64,000 nt of DNA from assembly GCF_021991835.1 (NCBI RefSeq), contig NZ_JAHDAU010000004.1, forward strand, positions 186,001-250,000. The letters run 5' to 3'. Below the pieces are notes generated by a model that saw only the letters and a list, made by a program, of their open reading frames with translations, was not told where the DNA came from and made no database searches. The translations under genes and the position numbers were made by a program. Shown here in pieces: positions 25,676 through 34,251 of the stretch (the stretch's first letter is position 1; every line of letters begins with the position of its first letter). The stretch comes from Polaribacter sargassicola. GTDB taxonomy: Bacteria > Bacteroidota > Bacteroidia > Flavobacteriales > Flavobacteriaceae.

Positions 25676-27130
25676 ATGCCACGTAGAGAACGAAATAAAT
25701 TTGTTAAAAGAAATCAAATTTTAGAATTAACAATAGAAGATTATGCCTTTGGCGGAAAGGGAATTGCAAGAATTCATTCTGATGAAGGTAGTTTTGTGGT
25801 ATTTGTACCCAACACATTACCTGGGCAATTGGTAAAAGCTCAAATTAAAAAATCGAGCAAAAAATATGCAGAAGCAAAATTAATTGATGTTTTAACACCT
25901 TCTGATGATGAAGTTGAAGTTCCTTATCAAGACATTCCTGGTGCTCCGTATATTCAGTTACCTATCAATTTACAACATCAATATAAAAAAGAAAGCACTT
26001 TATCTTTGTTCAAAAGAATAGGTAAAGTAGAAAATATTGAAGATTTATTTGATGAATTTGTAACCTCACCAAACGTATTTCATTACAGAAATAAAATGGA
26101 ATATGGTTTTTCTGCTATTGGTTATGACCGTGTTGCAAAACACGATAAAGATGAATTTACATTAGGTTTTAAAAGACGTGGTGTTTGGTGGATGGGAGAT
26201 AATTTAGAAAAAGATTCTGGTTTGTTTGATAAACAATTAGAAGATAACCTAAAGAACATTAGAAAATATTGCGAGGAAACTGGTTTAGCTCCTTGGCATG
26301 GACCAAAAAGAGAAGGTTTTTTTAGATATTTTGTGGTTAGAAAATCTTTTAAAACAGATGAGCTACTTTGTAATTTGGTAACCACCTCTCCTGATTTAGA
26401 TAAATTTGATTTAAATAAATTTGCTAACTTTTTAAAAGATATTTTCGGAGATCGTTTAGCAGGACTTTTACACACCATTAATGATGAAACAGGAGATAGA
26501 ACAATTGCTACTTCTGGTAGTTTAGAACTGGTATATGGTAAAGATAAAATTGTAGAAGAATTATTAGGCCTAAACTTTGAAATTAGCATGAAAAGCTTTT
26601 TTCAAACCAACCCAAAATGTGCCGAAAAATTATACTCTAAAGTAGTAGAATATGTATTAGAAGATAAATCTAAAGTAGACAACACTGTTGTTATGGATTT
26701 ATTCTGTGGTACAGGTACTATCGGCCAAATTGTAGCTTCTAAAAGCGAAAACGCAAAAATTGTTGGTGTAGATATTGTAGCCTCTGCTATTAAAGACGCT
26801 AAAGAAAATGCAAAAAGAAATAATATAGAAGGTTTACAGTTTTATGCTGCAGATGTTGGTAAATTCTTATTTGCGCATCCAGAGTATCAAGATAAAATAA
26901 AAACGATTATTTTAGATCCTGCAAGAGCAGGAATTGCACCTAAAACTTTACAAAAAATAATTAGCCTAAATGCAGACAGAATGGTGTATGTTTCTTGTAA
27001 TCCGGCAACGCAAGCCAGAGATACAGAATTATTAAGTGCTGCAGGATATCAAATTAAAAAAATTAGTTTGGTAGATCAATTTCCGCATACAAGTCATATA
27101 GAAACTGTTGTTTTGTTCGAAAAATGTTAA
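25676..27130 (+). CDS. rlmD: 23S rRNA m5U methyltransferase (RlmD/TrmA family)
   Basis: A 484-residue enzyme with an N-terminal TRAM RNA-binding domain (about 14-72), a central domain with FHYRNKMEYGFS, and a C-terminal SAM-dependent domain (VVMDLFCGTGTIG; ILDPARAG; catalytic Cys441 in VSCNPATQARD). It methylates C5 of uridine, probably U1939 of 23S rRNA (E. coli numbering). The [4Fe-4S] cysteines of E. coli RlmD are missing: the matching segment, residues 83-101, reads PYQDIPGAPYIQLP with no Cys. I start at 25676; the longer frame would begin inside the upstream terminator. Confidence 0.92.
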   Translation: MPRRERNKFVKRNQILELTIEDYAFGGKGIARIHSDEGSFVVFVPNTLPGQLVKAQIKKSSKKYAEAKLIDVLTPSDDEVEVPYQDIPGAPYIQLPINLQHQYKKESTLSLFKRIGKVENIEDLFDEFVTSPNVFHYRNKMEYGFSAIGYDRVAKHDKDEFTLGFKRRGVWWMGDNLEKDSGLFDKQLEDNLKNIRKYCEETGLAPWHGPKREGFFRYFVVRKSFKTDELLCNLVTTSPDLDKFDLNKFANFLKDIFGDRLAGLLHTINDETGDRTIATSGSLELVYGKDKIVEELLGLNFEISMKSFFQTNPKCAEKLYSKVVEYVLEDKSKVDNTVVMDLFCGTGTIGQIVASKSENAKIVGVDIVASAIKDAKENAKRNNIEGLQFYAADVGKFLFAHPEYQDKIKTIILDPARAGIAPKTLQKIISLNADRMVYVSCNPATQARDTELLSAAGYQIKKISLVDQFPHTSHIETVVLFEKC

Positions 27131-27212
27131 ATAGAATCATAATTTCTAAATAACTAAGTTTTATTTCTTAAAATGAAACTATTTTAGCAAGAAAATAAAA
27201 CAACTAAACAAT

Positions 27213-27262
27213 AAACTCGTTAATAAACTAAATAACAGACTTATAAACGAGTTTCTGTTTTT
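27213..27262 (+). terminator. Probable terminator after rlmD
   Basis: Nine-bp stem AAACTCGTT / AACGAGTTT with a 24-nt loop, followed by CTGTTTTTT. The large loop lowers confidence. Confidence 0.5.
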
Positions 27263-27287
27263 TAAAAACCTTTAAATTGATAAAATC

Positions 27288-27587
27288 ATGGAAATAAAAA
27301 AACTAACAGATTTCGAAATTGAAAAAAAATTAGAAAATTTACCTGATTGGGATTTTTATGATGATGCTTTACATACAGATTTTGAGTTCGATAATTTTAA
27401 AGACTGTATGTCTGCCATGAACAGAATTGCTTTTGAATGCGAAGCTTTAAACCATCACCCAGAATGGACAAACATTTACAATACCTTAGACATTAAATTA
27501 ACTACCCACGATGTAGATGGTGTAACAGATTTAGATTTTAAATTAGCTAAAGCTATTAATATAATTGTAGAAGTAGAAGATATTTAA
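27288..27587 (+). CDS. 4a-hydroxytetrahydrobiopterin dehydratase (PCD/PhhB)
   Basis: A 99-residue protein with the pterin-4a-carbinolamine dehydratase signature: the catalytic cluster CEALNHHPEWTNIYN (His-His-Pro-Glu-Trp) and THDVDGVTDLDFKLAKAIN at the C-terminus. It recycles the pterin cofactor after aromatic amino acid hydroxylation, or may act on molybdopterin. No aromatic hydroxylase gene lies nearby. Confidence 0.94.
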   Translation: MEIKKLTDFEIEKKLENLPDWDFYDDALHTDFEFDNFKDCMSAMNRIAFECEALNHHPEWTNIYNTLDIKLTTHDVDGVTDLDFKLAKAINIIVEVEDI

Positions 27588-27629
27588 TAGCAGTATTTTT
27601 TTAATATTTTTGTCTTTAAATTTATAAAA

Positions 27630-28085
27630 TTGAAAAAAACATTCCTATTTTTTTTAGCAATAACACTCTTTATCTTCGCTTGCGAAAAAGATGATTTTTG
27701 TTTAGAAAACCCAGTAACACCAAATTTAGTTTTACGTTTTTATGACGATGTAAATAGAGAAACTTTAAAAAAACCAGCTTCTTTGTATGTTTGGGCAGAA
27801 GGAAAAGACAGCATTTTTTCTAATGTAACTCTAGATTCTATTTATATTCCTTTAAACAGTTTAGAGTTAGAAACAGTTTATAATTTTTCTGACGGTACAA
27901 ATGTAGACCAGTTTACAATAACTTATACTACAGAAGAAGAATACGTTTCTCGCTCTTGCGGATATAAAATTATTTTTAACGATGTAAATATTACATCTAC
28001 AAATACATGGATTACAGATTTTACTCCATCAACATTAACAACAATAGATAATCAAGATGCAGCACATGTACAAATATATCATTAG
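27630..28085 (+). CDS. DUF6452 lipoprotein
   Basis: A 151-residue protein starting at TTG, with a lipoprotein signal (LFIFAC, Cys18) and a conserved CEKDDFC beginning to the mature part. The rest is beta-rich and matches the Bacteroidota DUF6452 family, always seen next to DUF6048. Function unknown; envelope location is expected. It overlaps the next gene by 29 nt, so the two are coupled. Confidence 0.8.
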   Translation: MKKTFLFFLAITLFIFACEKDDFCLENPVTPNLVLRFYDDVNRETLKKPASLYVWAEGKDSIFSNVTLDSIYIPLNSLELETVYNFSDGTNVDQFTITYTTEEEYVSRSCGYKIIFNDVNITSTNTWITDFTPSTLTTIDNQDAAHVQIYH

Positions 28086-28773
28086 TATCTTTTTTCTCCT
28101 TTTTGTTGTTGATAGTTTTTCTCAAGAACAAAAAAAAGATACATTAATAAACACAAAAAAAGATTCAATAGTATACAAAACCAATTACGGAATTAGAGTA
28201 GGTGCAGATATTAGTAAATATGTTTTAGCCCAATTTAACGACAGTTATTCTGGTTTAGAAATTGTTGGAGATTACAGAGTATCTAAAAACTTTTATGTAG
28301 CTGCAGAATTAGGTTACGAAAAAGAAACTACAAAAGAAGATTACACAAACTCAACATCTAAAGGTAATTACCTAAAACTTGGTTTTAACTATAATGCCTA
28401 TGAAAATTGGTTAGATATGAATAATGAAATTTTTATAGGATTTCGTTATGGTTTTAGTGCTTTTGAGCAAACATTAAACAGCTACACACCAAATGTAAAT
28501 ACGGTGTATTTTCCTGCAGATGAAATAACTATTGCAGATACTACAACAGGTTTAAATGCACATTGGTCTGAATTTGTTATTGGATTAAAAGTAGAAATTT
28601 TTAACAATTTTTTTGCTTCCTTTAGTGGCTCTTATAAAATACTGATGAGCGTTTCTGAACCTAATAATTTTAAAACATTATATTCACCCGGGTTTAATAG
28701 AATTTTTGAAAGTAATACAGGTTTTGGCTTTAATTACACACTTTCTTACCTAATTCCTTTCTCTAAAAAATAA
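28057..28773 (+). CDS. DUF6048 outer-membrane beta-barrel-like protein
   Basis: A 238-residue protein with signal peptide (about 1-22, ending SFSQ) and alternating amphipathic strands (FYVAAELGYEKE, YLKLGFNYNAY, FIGFRYGFSAF, TGFGFNYTLSYLIPF), as in an 8-strand outer-membrane barrel. This is the DUF6048 family. Met1 or Met4 could be the start. It is paired with the DUF6452 lipoprotein, suggesting an outer-membrane barrel/lipoprotein complex of unknown role. Confidence 0.8.
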   Translation: MQHMYKYIISIFFLLFVVDSFSQEQKKDTLINTKKDSIVYKTNYGIRVGADISKYVLAQFNDSYSGLEIVGDYRVSKNFYVAAELGYEKETTKEDYTNSTSKGNYLKLGFNYNAYENWLDMNNEIFIGFRYGFSAFEQTLNSYTPNVNTVYFPADEITIADTTTGLNAHWSEFVIGLKVEIFNNFFASFSGSYKILMSVSEPNNFKTLYSPGFNRIFESNTGFGFNYTLSYLIPFSKK

Positions 28774-28836
28774 AAAAACAAGGTTTTTACCTATTTTTTA
28801 CTAACTTTAACCCTCTTATTTATAAAAATTATATAA

Positions 28837-29784
28837 ATGAATAAAATTCCAAGTGTAAACTTAGCAGATTTTTTGTCTGACGATTCTAAGAGAAAACAAA
28901 AATTTATTGATGAAATTGGTCATGCATATGAAAACATTGGTTTTGTTGCATTAAAAGGTCATTTTTTAAATGATCAATTAGTTGATGATTTATATTCTGA
29001 AATTAAAAAGTTTTTTGACTTACCAACTGAAATAAAAGAAAAATACGAAATACCAGGAATTGGAGGACAACGTGGTTACGTTTCTTTTGGAAAAGAATCT
29101 GCAAAAGGAAAAAAAGAAGGAGATTTAAAAGAGTTTTGGCATTTTGGACAATATGTAGACGAAGACTCTAAATATGCTAAAGAATACCCAGAAAATGTTA
29201 TTGTAGAAGAATTACCAAAATTTAATGAAGTTGGTAAAGAAACTTATAAAATGTTAGAAAAAACAGCAAAATACGTTTTACGCTCTTTAGCACTACATTT
29301 AAATTTAGAAGAAACTTATTTTGATAATTATATCAAAAACGGAAATAGTATTTTACGTCCAATCCATTATCCACCAATAGAAACAGAACCCAAAGGAGCA
29401 GAAAGAGCTGCTGCACACGGCGATATAAACCTAATTACGCTATTAATGGGTGCACAAGGTAAAGGTTTGCAAGTACAAAATCATGAAGGAGAATGGATTG
29501 ATGCAATGGCAGAACCAGATGAATTAATGATTAATGTTGGAGATATGTTATCTCGTCATAGTAACAATAAATTAAAATCAACAATACATAGAGTTACAAA
29601 TCCTCCAAAAGAAATGTGGGGAACTTCTCGTTACTCTATTCCATTTTTTATGCATCCTATATCAGACATGAAATTAGATGTTTTAGAAAATTGTGTTGAT
29701 GAAAATAATCCTAAACAATTTGAAGATATTACGTCTGGAGAATTTTTAGACCAACGATTAAGAGAATTAGGATTAAAAAAATAA
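28837..29784 (+). CDS. 2-oxoglutarate/Fe(II)-dependent oxygenase (isopenicillin N synthase-like)
   Basis: A 315-residue enzyme with the N-terminal DIOX_N region (NIGFVALKGHFL, about 30-45) and the oxygenase core. The iron ligands are visible as AAHGDINLITLL (His-x-Asp, about 190) and STIHRVTNPP (distal His, about 248), and the 2OG-binding Arg lies in SRYSIPFF. The substrate is unknown; relatives include ethylene-forming and penicillin-type oxygenases. It appears monocistronic, followed by a long hairpin (29793-29836). Confidence 0.9.
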   Translation: MNKIPSVNLADFLSDDSKRKQKFIDEIGHAYENIGFVALKGHFLNDQLVDDLYSEIKKFFDLPTEIKEKYEIPGIGGQRGYVSFGKESAKGKKEGDLKEFWHFGQYVDEDSKYAKEYPENVIVEELPKFNEVGKETYKMLEKTAKYVLRSLALHLNLEETYFDNYIKNGNSILRPIHYPPIETEPKGAERAAAHGDINLITLLMGAQGKGLQVQNHEGEWIDAMAEPDELMINVGDMLSRHSNNKLKSTIHRVTNPPKEMWGTSRYSIPFFMHPISDMKLDVLENCVDENNPKQFEDITSGEFLDQRLRELGLKK

Positions 29785-29792
29785 ATTAGTTA

Positions 29793-29836
29793 TCAGTCTC
29801 AATATACAGTACAAAATGTCTGTATGCTGAGACTGA
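29793..29836 (+). repeat. Long inverted repeat between oxygenase and SUI1-like gene
   Basis: Arms TCAGTCTCA/TGAGACTGA (9 bp) and ATACAG/CTGTAT (6 bp) separated by a 2x2 internal loop, apical loop 10 nt. No T run follows on either strand, so it is not a standard terminator; it could be an RNA processing or stability element. Confidence 0.7.
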
Positions 29837-29855
29837 AAACTTTAAAATAAATACA

Positions 29856-30179
29856 ATGGATTTAAAAGATCAACTTAAAAATTTGTTTCCAGAACATAAA
29901 GAAACTATAGAGCCAGTTAAAGAGAAATCTGATATTTGGTTACAAGATGATCCTATTATTTGTAAATACGAAAAAAGAAAAGGAAAACCAATTACCATAT
30001 TAGAAGGTTACACTGGTGCAACATCAGATTTTAAGATGCTTGCTAAAGAAATAAAAACAAAACTTTCTGTAGGTGGTAGTTTTAAAGACGAAAAGATAAT
30101 TATTCAGGGAGATTATAGAGACCTAATAATGAAAATGTTGAAAGAAAAAGGATTTAAAGTAAAACGAGTGGGTGGTTGA
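29856..30179 (+). CDS. SUI1/YciH-family translation initiation factor-like protein
   Basis: A 107-residue protein ending in the SUI1 (eIF1) domain: KGKPITILEGYTGATSDF, LAKEIKTKLSVGGSFKDE, IIIQGDYRDLIMKMLKEKGF. Bacterial YciH-type proteins bind the 30S subunit and can influence start-codon fidelity or act in stress; the role in Flavobacteria is not known. The first 25 residues are a charged extension. Confidence 0.9.
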   Translation: MDLKDQLKNLFPEHKETIEPVKEKSDIWLQDDPIICKYEKRKGKPITILEGYTGATSDFKMLAKEIKTKLSVGGSFKDEKIIIQGDYRDLIMKMLKEKGFKVKRVGG

Positions 30180-30225
30180 TGTTATTGCCCAACAATAAAT
30201 AGTTAGTAAAAAATATTTATAAATT

Positions 30226-31176
30226 ATGAGTTCTTCTGTACTACACATTACTAATGGTGATAGCACCACAAATTATTTAAAGAGTCTTAAATTTTCTGGA
30301 GATTTTATTACATGGCGAGAAATGTTGTGTGAAGGTAAAACAACAACAGATGTTGGTAGCGAAACATTTTGGAAGAACCGATTCGATTTTTTAAAATCCT
30401 CATATAAAATAACTAAAAAAACCTTTATAGATTATACTCTAAAAGAATACAGAAACCTCTGTAATAAAAAAGAAAGTAAAGAAATAGTTTTATGGTTTGA
30501 GTATGATTTGTTTTGTCAAATTAACATGCTTGCCGTTATTAGTTGGTTAAAAACATATAGAAAAGGATATCATATATCATTAGTTTGTAGTGGCAAAGTA
30601 AAAGGATCTAAAAAATTAAAAGCTTTAACAGAACTTACAGAAAATCAAATTAATCAACATTATAAAAACAGAATAGACTTAACACAAGATGATATAGAAT
30701 ATGCAGATTATATTTGGCAACTTTATTGTTCTGACAGTCCTTTAAGATTAGAAACAGTCTATAAATTTAATCCAATGTCTCCTTTTACCTATTTAGCATC
30801 TGCTATAGAGGCCCATTTACAAAGATTCCCTTCCATTAAAAATGGTTTAAATAAAATTGAAAATACCATTTTAGAAACTGCAAACTCTCATAAATTTTCT
30901 TCAAAAGAACAACTAATAAGTCAATTACTTAAAAACCAAACAACTTATGGTTTTGGAGACTTACAATACGTACATAAAATTACAAAACTAGATAAACTTT
31001 TTACTTCTTTTAACCCAATAACATTATCAAAAAAAGGAAAAGATGTTTTAGAAAACAAACTTAATTTTTACAGTGAATTAAGAGACGAAAACACTTTTTT
31101 TGGAGGAACAAGAAAATACAGTTACCTCTTTAATGATCAATCTAACAAGTTACTTCAAATTACATATCTTAAATAA
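30226..31176 (+). CDS. DUF1835 protein
   Basis: A 316-residue cytosolic protein with the DUF1835 N-terminus (LHITNGDSTTNYLKSLKFSG, FITWREMLCEGKTT) and the later motif IVLWFEYDLFCQINMLAVI. The fold is unassigned; the family is often predicted to bind nucleotides or act as a regulator. It is the first gene of a tight three-gene operon: its stop overlaps the next ATG (TAATG), then a nucleoside phosphorylase and a signal-less binding protein follow. Confidence 0.82.
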   Translation: MSSSVLHITNGDSTTNYLKSLKFSGDFITWREMLCEGKTTTDVGSETFWKNRFDFLKSSYKITKKTFIDYTLKEYRNLCNKKESKEIVLWFEYDLFCQINMLAVISWLKTYRKGYHISLVCSGKVKGSKKLKALTELTENQINQHYKNRIDLTQDDIEYADYIWQLYCSDSPLRLETVYKFNPMSPFTYLASAIEAHLQRFPSIKNGLNKIENTILETANSHKFSSKEQLISQLLKNQTTYGFGDLQYVHKITKLDKLFTSFNPITLSKKGKDVLENKLNFYSELRDENTFFGGTRKYSYLFNDQSNKLLQITYLK

Positions 31177-32045
31177 TGCCTATAAAAAAATCTGAACTTA
31201 TTCTTAATCCAGACGGAAGTGTATACCATCTTAACTTAAGACCAGAGCACATCGCTAAAAATATAATTTTTGTTGGAGACCAAGATAGGGTAGATAAAAT
31301 ATCTAAACATTTTGATAGCATTGAGTTTACTACTCAAAAACGAGAATTTAAAACAACTACTGGTACTTATAAAAACACTCAATTTTCTGTAATTTCTACA
31401 GGAATTGGCCCAGATAACATAGACATTGTTTTAAATGAGTTAGATGCTTTAGTTAATATTAATTTAGAAACAAGAGAACCAAAAGAAAACCTTACCTCTT
31501 TAAACATTGTAAGAATAGGAACCTCTGGCTCTTTACAAACAGATATTCCTGTAAACTCTTTTGTTATTAGTTCTCATGGGTTAGATTTAAACGGAATGTT
31601 ACATTCTTACCAAATTAGCGAAATTAAAAACCCAGAAATAGAAAATGCTTTTGTAAAACATACTAATTGGAGTACCCAAAAAGCTTATCCTATTATTATT
31701 GAAAATAACAAAACTCTTTCTGAAAAATTAAAATCTGAAAAAACCTTTCTAGGAATAACTGCCACCGCTGGTGGATTTTATGGACCACAAGGAAGAGTCT
31801 TACGCTTAGCTTTGCAAGATGATAACTTAAATAATAAAATAGATACCTTTAATTTTAATGGAAATAGAATTTCTAATTTAGAAATGGAAACTTCTGCCAT
31901 TTATGGTTTATCTAAATTATTAGGCCATAAAGCCTGTTCTGTAAATGCAATTATAGCCAATAGAGCAACAGGTACTTTTAGTGAAAATCCGGGTAAAGTA
32001 ATTGCAGATTTAATAGAATATGTATTAGAGAAATTAACCACATAA
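31176..32045 (+). CDS. Nucleoside phosphorylase (PNP/UDP superfamily)
   Basis: A 289-residue protein of the uridine/purine nucleoside phosphorylase superfamily: NIIFVGDQDRV (phosphate loop), ISTGIGPDNIDIVLNEL, VRIGTSGSLQ and SNLEMETSAIYGLSKLLG, the ribose-binding MET motif. It cleaves a nucleoside with phosphate; the base specificity is not evident. It starts on the last base of the DUF1835 stop and is followed with no gap by the binding-protein gene, so the three products are made together. Confidence 0.9.
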   Translation: MPIKKSELILNPDGSVYHLNLRPEHIAKNIIFVGDQDRVDKISKHFDSIEFTTQKREFKTTTGTYKNTQFSVISTGIGPDNIDIVLNELDALVNINLETREPKENLTSLNIVRIGTSGSLQTDIPVNSFVISSHGLDLNGMLHSYQISEIKNPEIENAFVKHTNWSTQKAYPIIIENNKTLSEKLKSEKTFLGITATAGGFYGPQGRVLRLALQDDNLNNKIDTFNFNGNRISNLEMETSAIYGLSKLLGHKACSVNAIIANRATGTFSENPGKVIADLIEYVLEKLTT

Positions 32046-32906
32046 ATGATAAATTTAAAAGTTGGTGGTGTACCAGAGCATTTTAACTTTCCTTGGTACT
32101 TAACACTTAAAAATAAAGAATACCAAAAAAAAAATATAAACTTACGTTGGCAAGATTACCCTGGCGGAACAGGGCAAATGTGTAAAGCATTAAGAAACGG
32201 AGAAGTAGATATTGCTATTGTTTTAACAGAAGGTATTATTAAAGATATTGCAGAAGGAAATCCATCTAAAATTGTACAAACTTTTGTAAAAACACCTTTA
32301 ATTTGGGGTATTCATGTTGCAGCAAAATCAAAATTTAAAACAATTAAAGATTTAGAACACGCAACTATAGCTATTAGTAGATATGGTTCTGGCTCTCATT
32401 TAATGGCAATTGTAAACGCTTACAACCAAGGTTGGGATATTTCTAAATTAAAGTTTAAAGTAATTGGTAACTTACAAGGCGGTATAGATGCACTTACAAA
32501 CGGAGAAGCAGATTATTTTATGTGGGAACATTTTACTACAAAACCATTGGTAGATAATGGCACTTTTAGAAGAGTTGATGACTGCCCTACTCCATGGCCA
32601 TGTTTTGTAATTGCTGTTAGAAACGAAGTTCTAGAAAATAATTTTACAGCATTAAAAGAAGTTTTAAATATTATTAATAATCAAACAAAAGATTTTAAAA
32701 AAATTAATAATATTGATAAAATTTTAGCTAAAAGATATGAACAAAAACTAGAAGACATTCAACAATGGTTAAAAATTACCGAATGGAACGATGGTAAACC
32801 AATTACAAAAAATTTAACAACTCGTATCCAAAATAAAATGGTAACCTTTAACGTTATAAAAGAGAAGAAAGATTCTGGTAATTTCATAAAAAATATAAAC
32901 ACTTAA
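32046..32906 (+). CDS. Periplasmic-binding-protein fold protein without signal peptide
   Basis: A 286-residue protein of the NMT1/ThiY-like substrate-binding fold (LKVGGVPEHFNFPWYL, GEVDIAIVLTEG, IAISRYGSGSHLMA, NGEADYFMWEHFT). It starts straight into the first beta strand with no signal sequence or lipobox, so it is probably cytosolic and acts as a ligand-binding or enzymatic protein, not as an ABC transporter receptor. No permease genes are adjacent. The ATG follows the phosphorylase stop directly. Confidence 0.82.
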   Translation: MINLKVGGVPEHFNFPWYLTLKNKEYQKKNINLRWQDYPGGTGQMCKALRNGEVDIAIVLTEGIIKDIAEGNPSKIVQTFVKTPLIWGIHVAAKSKFKTIKDLEHATIAISRYGSGSHLMAIVNAYNQGWDISKLKFKVIGNLQGGIDALTNGEADYFMWEHFTTKPLVDNGTFRRVDDCPTPWPCFVIAVRNEVLENNFTALKEVLNIINNQTKDFKKINNIDKILAKRYEQKLEDIQQWLKITEWNDGKPITKNLTTRIQNKMVTFNVIKEKKDSGNFIKNINT

Positions 32907-32928
32907 TTAAACCTTAAAGATTATAACT

Positions 32929-33069
32929 ATGAAAAAAGTAACATTTATTGCAATTTGTATTTTAGGAATCATTTCTTTTTCTTCTTGCAGAAGCACATCT
33001 AATCCATGTGGTTTAGCAGACAATACAACAACTACTCAAACGACGTTAAAACAAGTAGATTTAATTTAA
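32929..33069 (+). CDS. 46-residue lipoprotein
   Basis: A small open reading frame: MKKVTFIAICILGIISF then SSC (Cys20) as a lipobox, followed by 26 residues rich in Thr/Ser (NTTTTQTTLKQ). It has its own terminator 30 nt downstream. Typical of the many tiny lipoproteins of Flavobacteriia. Function unknown. Confidence 0.7.
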   Translation: MKKVTFIAICILGIISFSSCRSTSNPCGLADNTTTTQTTLKQVDLI

Positions 33070-33100
33070 GTTTATTTGTTTCTTAATTTCAAATTCAAGG

Positions 33101-33128
33101 AAAATCCGCTTTGCAGCGGATTTTTTTT
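33101..33128 (+). terminator. Terminator after the small lipoprotein
   Basis: Perfect stem AAAATCCGCT / AGCGGATTTT with loop TTGC and T run. Confidence 0.88.
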
Positions 33129-33362
33129 ATATAAAAAACTCATTTACTTAACATTAGCAAAACCTTTAATAAACTTTTTAATAAAGATTACCTTACTTTT
33201 TTTTCATTTTTATTTTACAATAAAAATACATTTCTAACCTATGTTTGAAAGATATTATAGTTTAAACAACTATTTAATTATAGATTGATAAAATTTTACT
33301 GTAAAAACCATTAATTTTTTAATCATATTAAACAAATTCTTTTTCATATATAATATTCAAAA

Positions 33363-34241
33363 ATGAAAAAACAAAAAAAGCGTAAGTTAGATTATGTTGT
33401 AATTTCTGACGTTCATTTAGGTACTTATGGTTGTAGAGCCAAAGAATTACTAAATTACTTAAAAACAATTCAACCAAAAGTTTTAATATTAAATGGCGAT
33501 ATTATTGACATTTGGCAATTTAACAAGCGTTATTTTCCTAAATCTCACATGAATGTTATTAAACATTTAACCTCTCTGCTGTCTAAAGACACAGAAATTT
33601 ATTACATCACAGGTAATCATGATGAGATGTTACGTAAGTTTAAAGGTTTTAAATTAGGCAATTTTAAAATTTTAAACAAACTTGTTTTAAATATTGATGA
33701 TAAAAAAGCATGGATTTTTCATGGTGATGTTTTTGATGTTACTATGCAACACTCTAAATGGTTAGCAAAATTAGGTGGTAAAGGTTATGATGCTTTAATT
33801 TTAATAAACACTTTTATAAACTCTATAAGTAACCTTTTAGGTTATGGAAAATTATCACTTTCTAAAAAAATAAAAAATAGTGTAAAAAGTGCTGTAAAAT
33901 TTATTAATGATTTTGAAACAACAGCCTCTGATATTGCTATAGAAAATGAGTATGATTATGTTATTTGTGGACACATACATCAACCAGAAATTAGAGAAAT
34001 TAAAAATGCAAAAGGTAAAACTACTTATTTAAATTCTGGCGATTGGATAGAAAACTTAACCGCATTAGAGTATAGTAATAAACAATGGAGTTTGTATGAA
34101 TATACAAATGATGAAGTTGCTAAAGCATCAGAAATAAAATTAACCAAGAGAGAGTTAAAAGCAATTAGCAAACAAGAAAAAAACAACTTCCTTTTTGATG
34201 AATTGCTTAAAGAATTTGATATTCAAAAACCAACAAAATAA
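33363..34241 (+). CDS. LpxH-like UDP-2,3-diacylglucosamine diphosphatase family phosphoesterase
   Basis: A 292-residue calcineurin-type metallophosphoesterase with all metal motifs: ISDVHLGT (about 13), LNGDIIDIW (about 43), TGNHDE (about 81), HGDVFD (about 120) and CGHIHQPEI (about 204). By family it would remove UMP from UDP-2,3-diacylglucosamine in lipid A synthesis, but this larger relative may act on other envelope lipids. No signal peptide. It lies 10 nt before a glycosyltransferase gene, a pairing consistent with an envelope glycolipid pathway. Confidence 0.85.
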   Translation: MKKQKKRKLDYVVISDVHLGTYGCRAKELLNYLKTIQPKVLILNGDIIDIWQFNKRYFPKSHMNVIKHLTSLLSKDTEIYYITGNHDEMLRKFKGFKLGNFKILNKLVLNIDDKKAWIFHGDVFDVTMQHSKWLAKLGGKGYDALILINTFINSISNLLGYGKLSLSKKIKNSVKSAVKFINDFETTASDIAIENEYDYVICGHIHQPEIREIKNAKGKTTYLNSGDWIENLTALEYSNKQWSLYEYTNDEVAKASEIKLTKRELKAISKQEKNNFLFDELLKEFDIQKPTK

Positions 34242-34251
34242 TTAATTATTT

